Origin: Dellaglioa algida DSM 15638
GTDB lineage: Bacteria; Bacillota; Bacilli; Lactobacillales; Lactobacillaceae
Direction: 5' to 3'
Assembly (NCBI RefSeq): GCF_001434695.1
Contig: NZ_AZDI01000001.1
Location: 119,043 to 183,042, forward strand
Length of the DNA stretch: 64,000 bases
Shown here: one piece after another, positions 44,986 through 54,983 of the stretch
Numbering within the stretch: the first letter of the stretch is position 1
Layout of the letters: each line of letters begins with the position of its first letter
Position numbers and translations under genes: made by a program
Notes under the pieces: model-generated
Database searches by the model: none
Told to the model about the DNA's origin: nothing
What the model saw: the letters and a program-made list of their open reading frames with translations, nothing else

Positions 44986-45951
44986 CTAGATAATCGTTGC
45001 TCCTGGTCCTGGTTTGGCGACTAAAAGATTATCTGCGCCAAAAAGAGGGCTTAGTTTATTTAAAATATAAGGTGTTTCGGCTTTAGAACAAATAATTTTA
45101 ACGTTAGGGCCGGCATCCATTGTAAAATAACAGGTAATACCACTTTTACGTAGGCTCTTTACGGCATCCATTGCGCGAATACTATCTGGATTAAAATAAG
45201 TGAAACTTGGATTAGCACTAAGGGTTGTTGCGTGCATTTTCATAGCGTTATTTTCAGCAATTTGGCCGACCTTGGCAAGGTCCCTTTTCGAAATAGCATC
45301 CTTCATATTAATTAAATCTTGTTCGGTAGTTTTGACCCAGTCGTGATAAAAAGGGGATGTATCCACGGAATGTTGCATGCCAGAACGAGAATCAATTTCT
45401 TTTTCATGACTATTAATCATGATGGCAATCATTTGGATATCCCAAGTAACATTTTCTTCAATTGGGACGGCAAAAGAATCTTCATCGTTGTGCCCTTTTT
45501 CCCATTCAACGAGTCCACCAAAAATAGAACGACTAGCTGAACCAGAACCACGTCGTGCTAAGCGTGACAATTCTCGTTTAGTTAATTGTAAGCCAATTGC
45601 CGAACTAGCTGCGAGAGCTAAGGCAGCGTATGCGCTAGCTGAAGATGCAAGTCCAGCCGAGGTTGGGACGTGATTTGTTGATTCTACTTTGGCAAAAACA
45701 TTTTTTTGTGCTTTCTCTCGAACGAGATCTAAAAAATGAAACACTTTTTTATCATTTATACGCTGATCGTTCAAAAAGAAGGTATCTTCAGATAACGTGT
45801 CATCAAAAGTGACGGTAGTATCTGTATAAAAATGTTCTAATGTTAAAGAGAGACTATTATTGTAAGGAATAATTAAATCTGGGTCTTGTTTACCCCAGTA
45901 TTTAATGAGCGCAATATTAGTATGTGCTCGAGCCGAAACTTTATTTTTCAA
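44986..45951 (-). CDS. mvaD: Diphosphomevalonate decarboxylase
   Basis: MvaD decarboxylates mevalonate diphosphate to IPP. The GHMP fold shows ARAHTNIALIKYWGKQD, the ATP loop PTSAGLASSASAYAALALAA and RRGSGSASRSIFGG. The start is TTG 45951, which reads MKNKVSARAHTN and lies ten bases from GGAG; it overlaps the end of mvaK1 by 11 bases. Longer in-frame starts would lie deeper inside mvaK1 and are rejected. Length is then 321 residues. Confidence 0.92.
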   Translation of the reverse strand: MKNKVSARAHTNIALIKYWGKQDPDLIIPYNNSLSLTLEHFYTDTTVTFDDTLSEDTFFLNDQRINDKKVFHFLDLVREKAQKNVFAKVESTNHVPTSAGLASSASAYAALALAASSAIGLQLTKRELSRLARRGSGSASRSIFGGLVEWEKGHNDEDSFAVPIEENVTWDIQMIAIMINSHEKEIDSRSGMQHSVDTSPFYHDWVKTTEQDLINMKDAISKRDLAKVGQIAENNAMKMHATTLSANPSFTYFNPDSIRAMDAVKSLRKSGITCYFTMDAGPNVKIICSKAETPYILNKLSPLFGADNLLVAKPGPGATII

Positions 45952-46915
45952 TGTCTTGAGACTCCTTCGTGAGGGGTTGAATCCAGGTCGAAATAGCACC
46001 ATTTCGATTCAAAAGATGGCTTAAATTTATAGCTTCTTCTGGTGTTTTAACTAGGGCAATCATACAACCACCGCCACCGCCACCAGTAAGCTTGGCACCT
46101 AAAGCCCCATTTGACAGGCTAGTTTCAACGAGAAAGTCTAATTTTGGATGACTGACTCCTAGATCTTTTAATAATTCATGTGATCTGGTTAAGGTATGTC
46201 CTAAACTGATGGCATCGTCAGTTGTAATTTGGGACTTAGCCATGCTCGTTAGTTGACCTAATTCGGCAATTATTTTTTCAGTTGCGTCGGGACTTGATAA
46301 GACACGATCTCGCACTTGTCCAACTGTTAAACCCGTTTGTCCCTTAATACCTGTATCCGCAACCACTAAAGTGGCCTCTATATTCAATGGAACGGAGTAC
46401 GCCTCTTTGTGTTTAATAAACCAAATCGGTTCATGACTGCTTGTGGTTGCTGCATCAATTCCACTTGGAGAACCATGAGTGGTCGTCTCCGCAATGTTGG
46501 CAATAAACAGAAGTTCTTCACGACTAATTTCAGTATTAAAAAAAGCATAAAGGCTTCGAATAATGGCAATAATTGTTGCCGCAGAAGACCCCATCCCACG
46601 TTCGGAAGGAATTTCACTTTCAATCGTTAATTTGAAAGATTGTTTTTGTTTGTTTAATAAACTAAGAATATAATGAACGACTTTTTTTATACCGTGCATA
46701 TTCATAGGAACATTTTTAATTTCACCGCTATAAAAACGACTTGTGATCCACTGTTTATCGGCTACGGCCTCTGTGGTAACGGATATTTTTACGTTCGATA
46801 AAGGGAACGCAATGGCCGGTTGACTATAAACAACGGAGTGTTCGCCGATTAGTATAATTTTTGCATGACTTGTGCCAATTGATTTTGGCATTAAATTATC
46901 TGATGAATTGTTCAA
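45941..46915 (-). CDS. mvaK1: Mevalonate kinase
   Basis: Mevalonate kinase phosphorylates mevalonate, the first kinase step of the pathway. The 324-residue GHMP kinase has SHAKIILIGEHSVVYSQPAI, the ATP loop ERGMGSSAATIIAIIRSLYA and GALGAKLTGGGGGGCMIAL. The start is TTG 46915, eight bases after AGAGGA. It is the first gene of the minus-strand operon mvaK1-mvaD-mvaK2-fni. mvaA and mvaS, which would make mevalonate, are not in the window. Confidence 0.95.
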   Translation of the reverse strand: MNNSSDNLMPKSIGTSHAKIILIGEHSVVYSQPAIAFPLSNVKISVTTEAVADKQWITSRFYSGEIKNVPMNMHGIKKVVHYILSLLNKQKQSFKLTIESEIPSERGMGSSAATIIAIIRSLYAFFNTEISREELLFIANIAETTTHGSPSGIDAATTSSHEPIWFIKHKEAYSVPLNIEATLVVADTGIKGQTGLTVGQVRDRVLSSPDATEKIIAELGQLTSMAKSQITTDDAISLGHTLTRSHELLKDLGVSHPKLDFLVETSLSNGALGAKLTGGGGGGCMIALVKTPEEAINLSHLLNRNGAISTWIQPLTKESQDIEK

Positions 46916-47102
46916 AAAAAGAGTCCTCTCCGGATAAATTTACTTCCATTATCATACATTAAAATTAGCGTTATGGCTATAATGCGTTGGATGAACTTAG
47001 GAAATTTATAATGATTTGGGGTTTATTATAGGATTTATTAAGCAATATGGTAAAATGAATTACATAGAAGCGTTAACTTAAAAAGACTGGTGATAGACTG
47101 CA

Positions 47103-49916
47103 ATGAATAAAAATACGATTTACGCCGTAGTGGATATCGAAACGACCGGAACGAATCTAAAAAAAGGCGATCGAATGATCCAATTTGGCTGCGTTTTGGT
47201 TCAAAAAAATAAAATAATAAATTCTTTTTCATTTGATATTAATCCTGGGATGGCAATTCCAAAAGCAATCACGGAGTTAACCGGTATCACGAACCGCCAA
47301 ATTAGAAAAGCCGCTTATTTTGAAGATGTCGCTGCAACCATTTATGCGATACTTCAGGATACTGTTTTTGTTGCGCATAATATTAATTTTGACTTACCTT
47401 TTATTAATAGCGAACTGGAGAGGGTTGGCTATCCCGCATTAACGATTAAGGGAATTGATACTGTACAACTTAGTCAGATTTTATTACCAACATCGCCCAG
47501 CTTTAAATTGAAAGATTTAAGTCAGTACTTGAATCTAACTCATGAAAATCCGCATCACGCCGATAGTGATGCCCACGTAACCGCCGAATTATTTATTTAT
47601 TTATTGAAGCGCCTTGAGGAAATTCCAAGCGAAACTTTATTTGAAATAAATCGATTGAGTTCATTTTTGTTAAGAGACACAAAAGAGTTATTTACTGACG
47701 CATATGCCATAAAGCAAGCGAACCAAGAAAGATTATCAGATGAGCAACACATTGTTGGTGGGCTTGTTCTACAGCGCAGTAAACAACAGACATTTAATTT
47801 AATTAATTATGAGTATCCCGAAAATGAAACCGATAAGAAAAAAATAATTGAACCACAGTTGAGCTGGCGATCAGAACAAGCTAAAATGATGGATTTAATC
47901 GCGAACCACTTGAAAAGTCGTGAACGAACGCTAATTATTGAGGCGCCAACGGGAATTGGCAAAACACTTGGGTACTTAATTCCCGCTGCTTACTATGCTC
48001 AAAAGCAAAAACAAATTGTTATTAGTAGCGCAACAACCTTACTTCAAACTCAGTTAATGAATCAGTCCTTACCCTTATTGAATAAGTTGTTACCTTTTCG
48101 AACGTCGGCAATAAGTCTAAAAGGAAGTAACCATTATATTAATCTGGCAGAGTTTAAAAAAGAATTAACTCAAAAGGAAACGTCTGGACAGATAGCGTTA
48201 ATGAAAATCCGAATTTTGGTATGGTTAGCTGCTACTAAGACAGGTGACCTAGATGAGTTAAGACTTTCGAGTTATCAAAATCCTATTTTTAATCAAATTA
48301 AACATCGCGGTGTCGGAAGTTTAATGTTAACCGATCAATTTTTTGAAGTCGATTTTATTAATGTGCTATACAAGCAAGTTGAATCAACGTCAATTGTTTT
48401 TACAAATCATGCCTTTTTAATGAAACATCCTGATTTATTTAATTCAGACCGTACGATAAATACGCCTGAATTAATCGTGGACGAAGCACAACATCTGGCC
48501 GATGTTGCATTACAAGCAAATAAAGGGCGAATTCGCTTTTGGAAGATCATTAATTTATGTGATTCACTCTTAACGAGTATTCAAAGTTCACAGAAATTTT
48601 CGTTTAATAATTTAATGGAAATTAATTTTTTGACAGTCGGCGAAAACAGGCAGTTACTAGCCGATATTAGAAAGTTACGTGAATCAATTGATACGTTGAT
48701 TAGACAGTTCACAAGGGAATATGGGCGACGAATTAATAGAAATGCCGTTAATAAAAATGAAACAAATGATAAAGCACTTATTTTAAAATCAACGGAATTG
48801 GCTGATTTAATTAATAGAAATAAGATAGCAATTGAATCTGTTTCAAAGATGGTCCTTCTATTAGAAAAAAGCGATGGCATTCTGCAAAATCGTTATATTG
48901 CGGCAAAAAAACAACAACAGATTGGCCGAGATGAGAATCAACTTTTAAATCGAGTTCATAGATTTTTTAAACAGTTATTCACTGAAATTAAGGTTTGGAA
49001 TGTATTCGACCAGAATGAAACTAAATTGAATGAAAAAGTACTTTGGTTAAGTTTTCCGATTAATGGGCAAACAGATAAAATGCAATTTGAATTTAGTTTA
49101 GCGGATTCGACTCATTTTCTGTCCGACTCAATTTATCGACATTTTAATCATTTAACGTTTACTGGGGCGACACTGCTACTACCCGGAAACAAAAATTATA
49201 TTGTTGACCAATTAGATATTCAAGAAGATAATTATAAAATAGAAAAACTGGGTAGTCCTTTTGATTATAGTAGACAAGCTGAATTGTATATAGCAAATGA
49301 TTCGATTGATGTTCGATCATCGAAAGAAATGTATGAATCATATTTGGCAGATTCAATTTATCAATTGATAAAGGCACAACGTAGACAAACCTTGATTCTT
49401 TTTAATTCGCTTGAAACAATTGCAAACGTATACGAGTTATTAGCGAAAAAAGGACTACATATTGACCGCGAACTGTTAGTGCAAGGAATTACAGGACGGC
49501 CTGAAAAATTAACAAAACGTTTCTTGTTAGGTAAAGACGCAATCTTATTGGGGACCGGTAGTTTTTGGGAAGGTGTCGATTTACCTAATGACAGATTAGA
49601 GTTATTAGTTGTGACACGGTTGCCATTTGAATCACCGGAATCTTTGAACGTTAAGGCGAAAGAAAAAGAATTTGAAGGACAAGGCAGGGATGTATTCAGT
49701 GAATACTCATTGCCAAGGGCTACAATGAGGCTTAAGCAAGGTTTCGGGAGATTAATTCGAACATCGACGGATAAAGGGGTAATGGTTGTTTTAGATAGTC
49801 GGTTAGTTAACCAAAGTTATGGCGAACAAATGATTGGTGTGTTGCCGGACAAACTACCGATATTCAACGAACCATTGTCGGATATTATTAACGATTTAGA
49901 CGGATTTTTTGGTTAA
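47103..49916 (+). CDS. dinG: DinG-type helicase with N-terminal 3'-5' exonuclease domain
   Basis: This 937-residue protein joins a DnaQ-like exonuclease (about 1-165; VDIETTGTNLKKGDRM, ADSDAHVTAELF) to an XPD/DinG-type helicase. Walker A is APTGIGKTLGYLIP near residue 280 and the DEAH-like box is VDEAQHL near 458. Motif VI is RLKQGFGRLIRT. The region where XPD-type helicases hold four cluster cysteines has none here, consistent with Gram-positive DinG. It is the first gene of the dinG-DUF5590-asnS-dnaD region. Confidence 0.93.
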   Translation: MNKNTIYAVVDIETTGTNLKKGDRMIQFGCVLVQKNKIINSFSFDINPGMAIPKAITELTGITNRQIRKAAYFEDVAATIYAILQDTVFVAHNINFDLPFINSELERVGYPALTIKGIDTVQLSQILLPTSPSFKLKDLSQYLNLTHENPHHADSDAHVTAELFIYLLKRLEEIPSETLFEINRLSSFLLRDTKELFTDAYAIKQANQERLSDEQHIVGGLVLQRSKQQTFNLINYEYPENETDKKKIIEPQLSWRSEQAKMMDLIANHLKSRERTLIIEAPTGIGKTLGYLIPAAYYAQKQKQIVISSATTLLQTQLMNQSLPLLNKLLPFRTSAISLKGSNHYINLAEFKKELTQKETSGQIALMKIRILVWLAATKTGDLDELRLSSYQNPIFNQIKHRGVGSLMLTDQFFEVDFINVLYKQVESTSIVFTNHAFLMKHPDLFNSDRTINTPELIVDEAQHLADVALQANKGRIRFWKIINLCDSLLTSIQSSQKFSFNNLMEINFLTVGENRQLLADIRKLRESIDTLIRQFTREYGRRINRNAVNKNETNDKALILKSTELADLINRNKIAIESVSKMVLLLEKSDGILQNRYIAAKKQQQIGRDENQLLNRVHRFFKQLFTEIKVWNVFDQNETKLNEKVLWLSFPINGQTDKMQFEFSLADSTHFLSDSIYRHFNHLTFTGATLLLPGNKNYIVDQLDIQEDNYKIEKLGSPFDYSRQAELYIANDSIDVRSSKEMYESYLADSIYQLIKAQRRQTLILFNSLETIANVYELLAKKGLHIDRELLVQGITGRPEKLTKRFLLGKDAILLGTGSFWEGVDLPNDRLELLVVTRLPFESPESLNVKAKEKEFEGQGRDVFSEYSLPRATMRLKQGFGRLIRTSTDKGVMVVLDSRLVNQSYGEQMIGVLPDKLPIFNEPLSDIINDLDGFFG

Positions 49917-49929
49917 TCGTGATGGCTAT

Positions 49930-49955
49930 TTGACACAATGAATGTCTGGTATAAT
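49930..49955 (+). promoter_or_regulatory. Possible extended -10 promoter of the DUF5590 gene
   Basis: TGGTATAAT (49947-49955) is an extended -10 box, with TTGACA at 49930-49935 only 14 bases away from the -10 hexamer, which is shorter than usual. Confidence 0.45.
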
Positions 49956-49990
49956 GGAATAATATAAAATTAAGACGGGAGAAATTAGAC

Positions 49991-50488
49991 ATGCAAAGAT
50001 CCCAAAAGAAATCAAAAAATATTATGTTTCTTTCCATACTTGGCGCTATAGTTGTTATTGTAGTAGGAGCTTTCATCTTGTACAGCCGGGCAAAATCGCC
50101 AATGGTTACTGCTGAAAAAGAGGCCGTTACAATTGCTAAAAAGTATGCAAATTTAGACAAAGAATCAGAATTTTATAGATATAATAGAGACGCGACTTAT
50201 TTCACCGTTGCAGGAACAACAAAAGCAAATAAAAAAATTTATGTGATTGTTGCTCAAAAGGGTGGCAAGGTTAAGGTTCTAACGCAAGCAAATGGGAAGT
50301 CGAAGAATGATATTTTGACTTATATCTGGGATAAAAAGAGTCCAAGTAAAATATTAAATATTGGACTTGGTATATACAATGATGTGCCTGCGTGGGAAGT
50401 CAGCTATTTGAATAAGAAGAAAGAACTTAGTTATGAGACAATCCAATTTTCAGATGGAAAAGTTTTGAAATCCGTCGAAAATATCTAA
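49991..50488 (+). CDS. DUF5590 membrane protein (YpmB-like)
   Basis: This 165-residue protein has one N-terminal membrane helix (IMFLSILGAIVVIVVGAFIL) and an extracellular PepSY-like domain (KEAVTIAKKYANLDKESEFY and AWEVSYLNKKKELSY). Homologues of the same size lie between dinG and asnS in B. subtilis (YpmB) and lactobacilli. The aspartate aminotransferase gene aspB, which follows it in B. subtilis, is absent here. Function is unknown. Confidence 0.85.
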   Translation: MQRSQKKSKNIMFLSILGAIVVIVVGAFILYSRAKSPMVTAEKEAVTIAKKYANLDKESEFYRYNRDATYFTVAGTTKANKKIYVIVAQKGGKVKVLTQANGKSKNDILTYIWDKKSPSKILNIGLGIYNDVPAWEVSYLNKKKELSYETIQFSDGKVLKSVENI

Positions 50489-50577
50489 TTGTCTTATGGA
50501 CTAACATATCCGACTAATGATATTATAAAAGGAATGAATCGATCTTGAAACTCAGATCGTAATGAGGAGGAAGTTTA

Positions 50578-51879
50578 TTGAAAACAATTAGTATAATTGA
50601 TGCTAAAAACCATGTAGATGAAGAAGTAAAAATTGGTGTTTGGCTTACCAATAAAAGATCTAGTGGTAAAATCGCATTTTTACAATTACGAGACGGAAGT
50701 GCCTTTTTCCAAGGCGTTGTTGTAAAAAGTAATGTCAGTGAAGAAACTTTCGAGATGGCAAAAGAATTACATCAAGAATCTAGTCTGTATGTAGTCGGCG
50801 AAATTCATGAAGATAAACGCTCTCCATTTGGTTACGAGATTGAAGTAAAATCTCTTGAATTAGTTGGTGAAAGTCAAGATTATCCAATTACACCCAAAGA
50901 ACATGGAACTGAATTTTTAATGGATCATCGTCATTTATGGTTACGTTCAACGAAACCATATGCCGTTATGCAAATTAGAAATGAAATTATTCGTGCAACA
51001 TATGAATTTTTCAATAAAGAAGGATTTATAAAAATTGATGCTCCCATTTTAACTGGTAGCGCACCAGAAGGGACTACTGAACTCTTTCATACTAAATATT
51101 TTGATAAAGATGCTTATTTATCACAATCAGGTCAATTATATGAAGAAGCCGGCGCAATGGCTTTCGGTAAAGTGTTCTCATTTGGGCCAACTTTTAGAGC
51201 TGAAAAATCTAAAACAAGACGTCATTTGATTGAATTTTGGATGATTGAACCCGAAATGGCATTTATGCATCAAGAACAAAGTCTGGAAGTGCAAGAACAA
51301 TATATTGCCTTTTTAGTACAAAGTGTTTTAGATAACTGTGACTATGCCTTAGATATTCTCGAAAGAGATAAAGAAGTCTTGAAAAGTTATACAAAAACAC
51401 CGTTCCCTAAAATTTCGTACGATGAAGCCGTTGAGTTGTTACAAAATTCTGGTGAATTCCCTGATACTAAATGGGGCGATGATTTCGGATCTCCTGAAGA
51501 AACTTATTTGGCAGAACATTTTAGCATGCCAGTATTTGTTTTAAACTACCCTAAAGCAATCAAACCATTTTACATGAAACCACATCCAACAAGAGAAGAC
51601 GTTGTTATCTGTGCTGATTTATTAGCACCTGAAGGTTACGGCGAAATTATTGGTGGTTCAGAACGTGAAACGGATTTAGATAACTTAACTGCACAAATTA
51701 AAAAAGCTGGACTTAATGAAAAAGATTACGAATGGTACTTGGATCTTAGAAGATATGGTAGCGTGCCTCATTCAGGATTTGGCCTTGGCCTAGAACGTGC
51801 AACAACTTGGATTACAGGTGAAGAGCATATTCGAGAAGCCATCCCATTCCCACGTTTATTAAACCGTATTTATCCATAA
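50578..51879 (+). CDS. asnS: Asparaginyl-tRNA synthetase
   Basis: AsnRS charges tRNA(Asn) with asparagine. The 433-residue class II enzyme has an N-terminal OB fold ([20 protein letters not shown]) and the class II core, with motif 2 [19 protein letters not shown] and motif 3 [12 protein letters not shown]. It resembles B. subtilis AsnS along its length. TTG 50578 is the start, after GAGGAGG. A small hairpin CGATCT / AGATCG at 50540-50559 precedes the gene. No T-box was recognised. Confidence 0.95.
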   Translation: MKTISIIDAKNHVDEEVKIGVWLTNKRSSGKIAFLQLRDGSAFFQGVVVKSNVSEETFEMAKELHQESSLYVVGEIHEDKRSPFGYEIEVKSLELVGESQDYPITPKEHGTEFLMDHRHLWLRSTKPYAVMQIRNEIIRATYEFFNKEGFIKIDAPILTGSAPEGTTELFHTKYFDKDAYLSQSGQLYEEAGAMAFGKVFSFGPTFRAEKSKTRRHLIEFWMIEPEMAFMHQEQSLEVQEQYIAFLVQSVLDNCDYALDILERDKEVLKSYTKTPFPKISYDEAVELLQNSGEFPDTKWGDDFGSPEETYLAEHFSMPVFVLNYPKAIKPFYMKPHPTREDVVICADLLAPEGYGEIIGGSERETDLDNLTAQIKKAGLNEKDYEWYLDLRRYGSVPHSGFGLGLERATTWITGEEHIREAIPFPRLLNRIYP

Positions 51880-51886
51880 AGTAGAT

Positions 51887-51925
51887 AAAAAGAACCTTAA
51901 CACGAAAATGTTTAAGGTTCTTTTG
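51887..51925 (+). terminator. Terminator after asnS
   Basis: The stem AAAAGAACCTTAA / TTAAGGTTCTTTT has an 11-base loop and a short T tail. dnaD follows 22 bases later with its own ribosome binding site, so this may be a partial terminator. Confidence 0.75.
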
Positions 51926-51946
51926 CTATAAAGAAGGAGGTTTACT

Positions 51947-52657
51947 ATGGACCAATTTATGAGTCAATTTTTAGAGGCAGGAGAGACACATATTTCCAAT
52001 TTAATTTTACAAAATTATCGAAAAATTGGATTAACAAGTGATGAACTAATTTTTTTGATTCATCTACTAAGTTTTAATCAGGCTGGTAATAAATTTCCAG
52101 ATACGAATCAGATAGCCAGTCAAATGGGCGTAACCACCCAAGAAACGTATACGTTATTGCAAAAACTAATCGAAAAAAAAATAATTTCAATTAAAACGAT
52201 TGATGACCCTAATGGATATAGTACTGATCAATTTAATTTTAATGCATTATATGAAAAATTGAATAATTTAAACCAGCGAACACAAGAAAAGGTTGAGGTT
52301 ATTGAAAAAAATAATTCTCGAAAAGACGTCTACGAGAAAATTGAAGTTGAATTTGGGCGTCCTTTATCGCCAATGGAGTTAGAAAGTATTAGTATGTGGA
52401 TTGATCAAGATCACTACAAGCCAGAGCTCATCTTAATGGCGCTTAAGGAAGCCATATTAAATCAGGCATATAGTTTGAAATACATGGATAGAATTCTATT
52501 AAATTGGGAAAAGAAGCATATTAAGACAAGTCAGGATGTTAAAAAAGATAAAGAAAAAAGACAACAACGAAACTTTTCAAACGATGTAAATAGCAATGAT
52601 ATATCAAAAAAGACCAACGATAAACCAGAAATTCCACTTTATCATTGGTCAAATTAA
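51947..52657 (+). CDS. dnaD: DNA replication initiation protein DnaD
   Basis: DnaD is a primosome protein that acts with DnaB and DnaI in helicase loading. The 236-residue protein has the N-terminal winged helix (about 1-120; NQIASQMGVTTQETYTLLQK) and the C-terminal DnaD domain with FGRPLSPMELESISMW and YSLKYMDRILLNWEKK. The AAGGAGG site is nine bases from the ATG. The nth gene that follows dnaD in B. subtilis is absent; a terminator stands there. Confidence 0.95.
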   Translation: MDQFMSQFLEAGETHISNLILQNYRKIGLTSDELIFLIHLLSFNQAGNKFPDTNQIASQMGVTTQETYTLLQKLIEKKIISIKTIDDPNGYSTDQFNFNALYEKLNNLNQRTQEKVEVIEKNNSRKDVYEKIEVEFGRPLSPMELESISMWIDQDHYKPELILMALKEAILNQAYSLKYMDRILLNWEKKHIKTSQDVKKDKEKRQQRNFSNDVNSNDISKKTNDKPEIPLYHWSN

Positions 52658-52672
52658 AAAAAGTATAAAAAT

Positions 52673-52718
52673 AAAAAACGACAATATTTAGTTTTTAAAC
52701 TAAATATTGTCGTTTTTT
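52673..52718. terminator. Bidirectional terminator between dnaD and pbp1A
   Basis: The 22-base perfect stem, with AAAAAACGACAATATTTAG on the left arm, has a two-base loop. It ends dnaD and overlaps the pbp1A stop codon by a few bases. Confidence 0.93.
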
Positions 52719-54948
52719 AATTAGAAGCGGATGAAGCTGAGCTACTTGTACTTGTTGATTCTTTAGGAGCTGAACTTGAACTAGCAGCTGAACTTGAACT
52801 ACTTTCTGGTTCGCTACTACTTGATTTTTCAGAAGAACTTGAACTACTACTGCTACTTAAACTAGATGCACTCGACATTTCAGGGATATCGTATGAACTA
52901 TCGTCAGATGTCGTTGTATCAGTGGATGAATCAGTTAAAGATAATTCACCATGATTTAGATAAACGTCAGAAGGCTTTGTCCAATCCGAATTTGAAACAG
53001 ATTGAGAAACATATTGCATTAAGTTTTTATAAATACCTGTAGCTATATGTTGAGAAGTCACATCCAAGTAATTATTTGCAACTAACGGAGAATCGTATCC
53101 CGTCCAAACTGAGATAGAGTAATTCTTAGTATAACCAGAGAACAATGAATCCATGGCCGCGTTTGATGGGAATTTAGAAGCAACGTTAGAAGGATAATCA
53201 GTTGTTCCGGTTTTACCAGCTTGATAAAGTCCAGGAATTTGTGCTGCCGTACCTGTACCACTAGAACTGTCAATAACGCCTTTAAGCATGTCTGTAATCA
53301 TGTAAGCCGTTGAGATTTTCATGGCTCTACTACCTGAACTAGAATAATTTAAAACAGTACCATCTTTTTTTACAATATCTGAAATATAAGACCCTTTACG
53401 GTAAGTACCACCGTTTGCGAAGGCCGCATAGGCTTCAGCATTTTGCGTAGTTGATATGTTACCACCAATACCAGATGAATAAGTCTCAACTTGATCCTTT
53501 GAAATACCAAGTTTTTTAACAAACGTTTGTGCCTGTGGTAACCCAACTGCTTCAAGCGTTCGAATAGCAGGGATATTACGTGATTGAACTAACGCACTTC
53601 TCATTGTCATTGTACCTAGATGACCATGATCAAAATCGTTTAACTCTTTCGTACTTGCATCAGGGTAGTAATATTTTGTATCATTAACTTTTTGATTTGT
53701 AGGGTAGTTCAAATACTCAATAGCGGGAGCAAAATCCATAATTGGCTTCATAGTTGAACCGTTACTTCGACTCGTTGCCACGGCACGATTGTATCCGAAT
53801 GTTACATTTGTTTGTTTACGTCCACCAATCATGGCAGATATGGCACCCGTTTTTGAATCAACCATTGTAACGGCCAATTGCATTTTATCATCGGGATAGT
53901 TAACATAATCGTCTGTGTTAGCTATATCGTAAAGTCGTTTTTGGGCATCTAAATCTAAGTTGGTATGAATTTTAAGGCTACTATTGTAAGGATCTAAACC
54001 TTTATCTTTAACTGTTTGAATGACTTCTTTTAAATATGAATCAGAAATTTTAGCATTATAAGTATCTTTTTCAGCGGAATGAGACGTTCTCAATCCGGAA
54101 GTAATTGGTGTCGCTTTTGCTGTACTTGCATCACTTGCTGATATTTTGTCATTTGATACCATGGCATCAATAACTTCATCTCGTCGTTCCTTTGAGTATT
54201 TTGGGTGAGCATAAGGATTGTAAGATGATGGCGCATTAGGAATTCCAGCAAGCATTGCAATTTGTGCGATATTTAGTTTATCTAATTTTTTACCAAAATA
54301 GTAGTTTGAAGCGGTCTGCATACCATAGACACCATTACCCATAAATACTTTGTTAGCATAGAATGTTAGTATTTGAGATTTGCTGTATTTACGCTCAACT
54401 TGAAGAGCTAACCACGCTTCTTGCGCCTTTCGCTTCATGGTTTGATCAGATGCTTTCGTTGAAAAGACGGACAGTTTAATAAGTTGTTGTGTTAAAGTAC
54501 TACCGCCTTGTAGTCCAGCTGAACCTCCGGTAACATTTGCCAATGCTGCCCCCGCAATTCGAACGGGATCAACACCATTATGTTTGTAAAAACGTTTATC
54601 TTCAATAGAGACAATCGCATCCTTCAATGTTTGCGGAATATCGGAAGATTCGGCATAGACTCTTGAGGTTCCAAGAGTCGTAATGACCTCATCATTTTTA
54701 GCGTATATAACACTAGCCGGTGTGCTTTCTAAACTACTTGACGTTATTTTGGGTGAATCTTTTGCGTAGTAGAAAAACAAGCCAACACTTGCGATTACAC
54801 CAACAACGAATAAACCAATTAGACTAAGAAAAATACGTTTAAAAAGTTTTTTCTTAGTGGGTTTCCCCGTTTTTCCTTTTTTGTTAGTATTTAATTCTTG
54901 TTCACGTCGCGCAACGCGAGTTTTACCTTTATTATCAGCTGCTGCCAT
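52717..54948 (-). CDS. pbp1A: Class A penicillin-binding protein 1A
   Basis: This bifunctional transglycosylase/transpeptidase builds peptidoglycan. The 743-residue protein has a basic cytosolic tail, a membrane helix at about 40-66, a GT51 domain (EDKRFYKHNGVDP, GGSTLTQQLIKLS) and a transpeptidase domain with the active serine in NGSTMKPI near 398, SRN and KTGTTDY near 580. The last 70 or so residues are almost only Ser, Ala, Thr and acidic residues, a low-complexity extracellular tail. recU lies upstream in the same direction. Confidence 0.96.
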   Translation of the reverse strand: MAAADNKGKTRVARREQELNTNKKGKTGKPTKKKLFKRIFLSLIGLFVVGVIASVGLFFYYAKDSPKITSSSLESTPASVIYAKNDEVITTLGTSRVYAESSDIPQTLKDAIVSIEDKRFYKHNGVDPVRIAGAALANVTGGSAGLQGGSTLTQQLIKLSVFSTKASDQTMKRKAQEAWLALQVERKYSKSQILTFYANKVFMGNGVYGMQTASNYYFGKKLDKLNIAQIAMLAGIPNAPSSYNPYAHPKYSKERRDEVIDAMVSNDKISASDASTAKATPITSGLRTSHSAEKDTYNAKISDSYLKEVIQTVKDKGLDPYNSSLKIHTNLDLDAQKRLYDIANTDDYVNYPDDKMQLAVTMVDSKTGAISAMIGGRKQTNVTFGYNRAVATSRSNGSTMKPIMDFAPAIEYLNYPTNQKVNDTKYYYPDASTKELNDFDHGHLGTMTMRSALVQSRNIPAIRTLEAVGLPQAQTFVKKLGISKDQVETYSSGIGGNISTTQNAEAYAAFANGGTYRKGSYISDIVKKDGTVLNYSSSGSRAMKISTAYMITDMLKGVIDSSSGTGTAAQIPGLYQAGKTGTTDYPSNVASKFPSNAAMDSLFSGYTKNYSISVWTGYDSPLVANNYLDVTSQHIATGIYKNLMQYVSQSVSNSDWTKPSDVYLNHGELSLTDSSTDTTTSDDSSYDIPEMSSASSLSSSSSSSSSEKSSSSEPESSSSSAASSSSAPKESTSTSSSASSASN

Positions 54949-54983
54949 AAATAAAATTCTCCTTTAATTACATAAAGCCTTAG

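Noticed and set aside
45952-46002. Longer N-terminus of mvaD inside mvaK1
   Set aside because: The residues do not resemble the family and the ribosome binding site supports TTG 45951.
47038-47232. Minus-strand reading frame at the start of dinG
   Set aside because: It overlaps the dinG start, has no family resemblance and no ribosome binding site.
50489-50577. T-box or other riboswitch before asnS
   Set aside because: The gap is only 89 bases, with one small hairpin and no T-box core; a full T-box leader would be longer.
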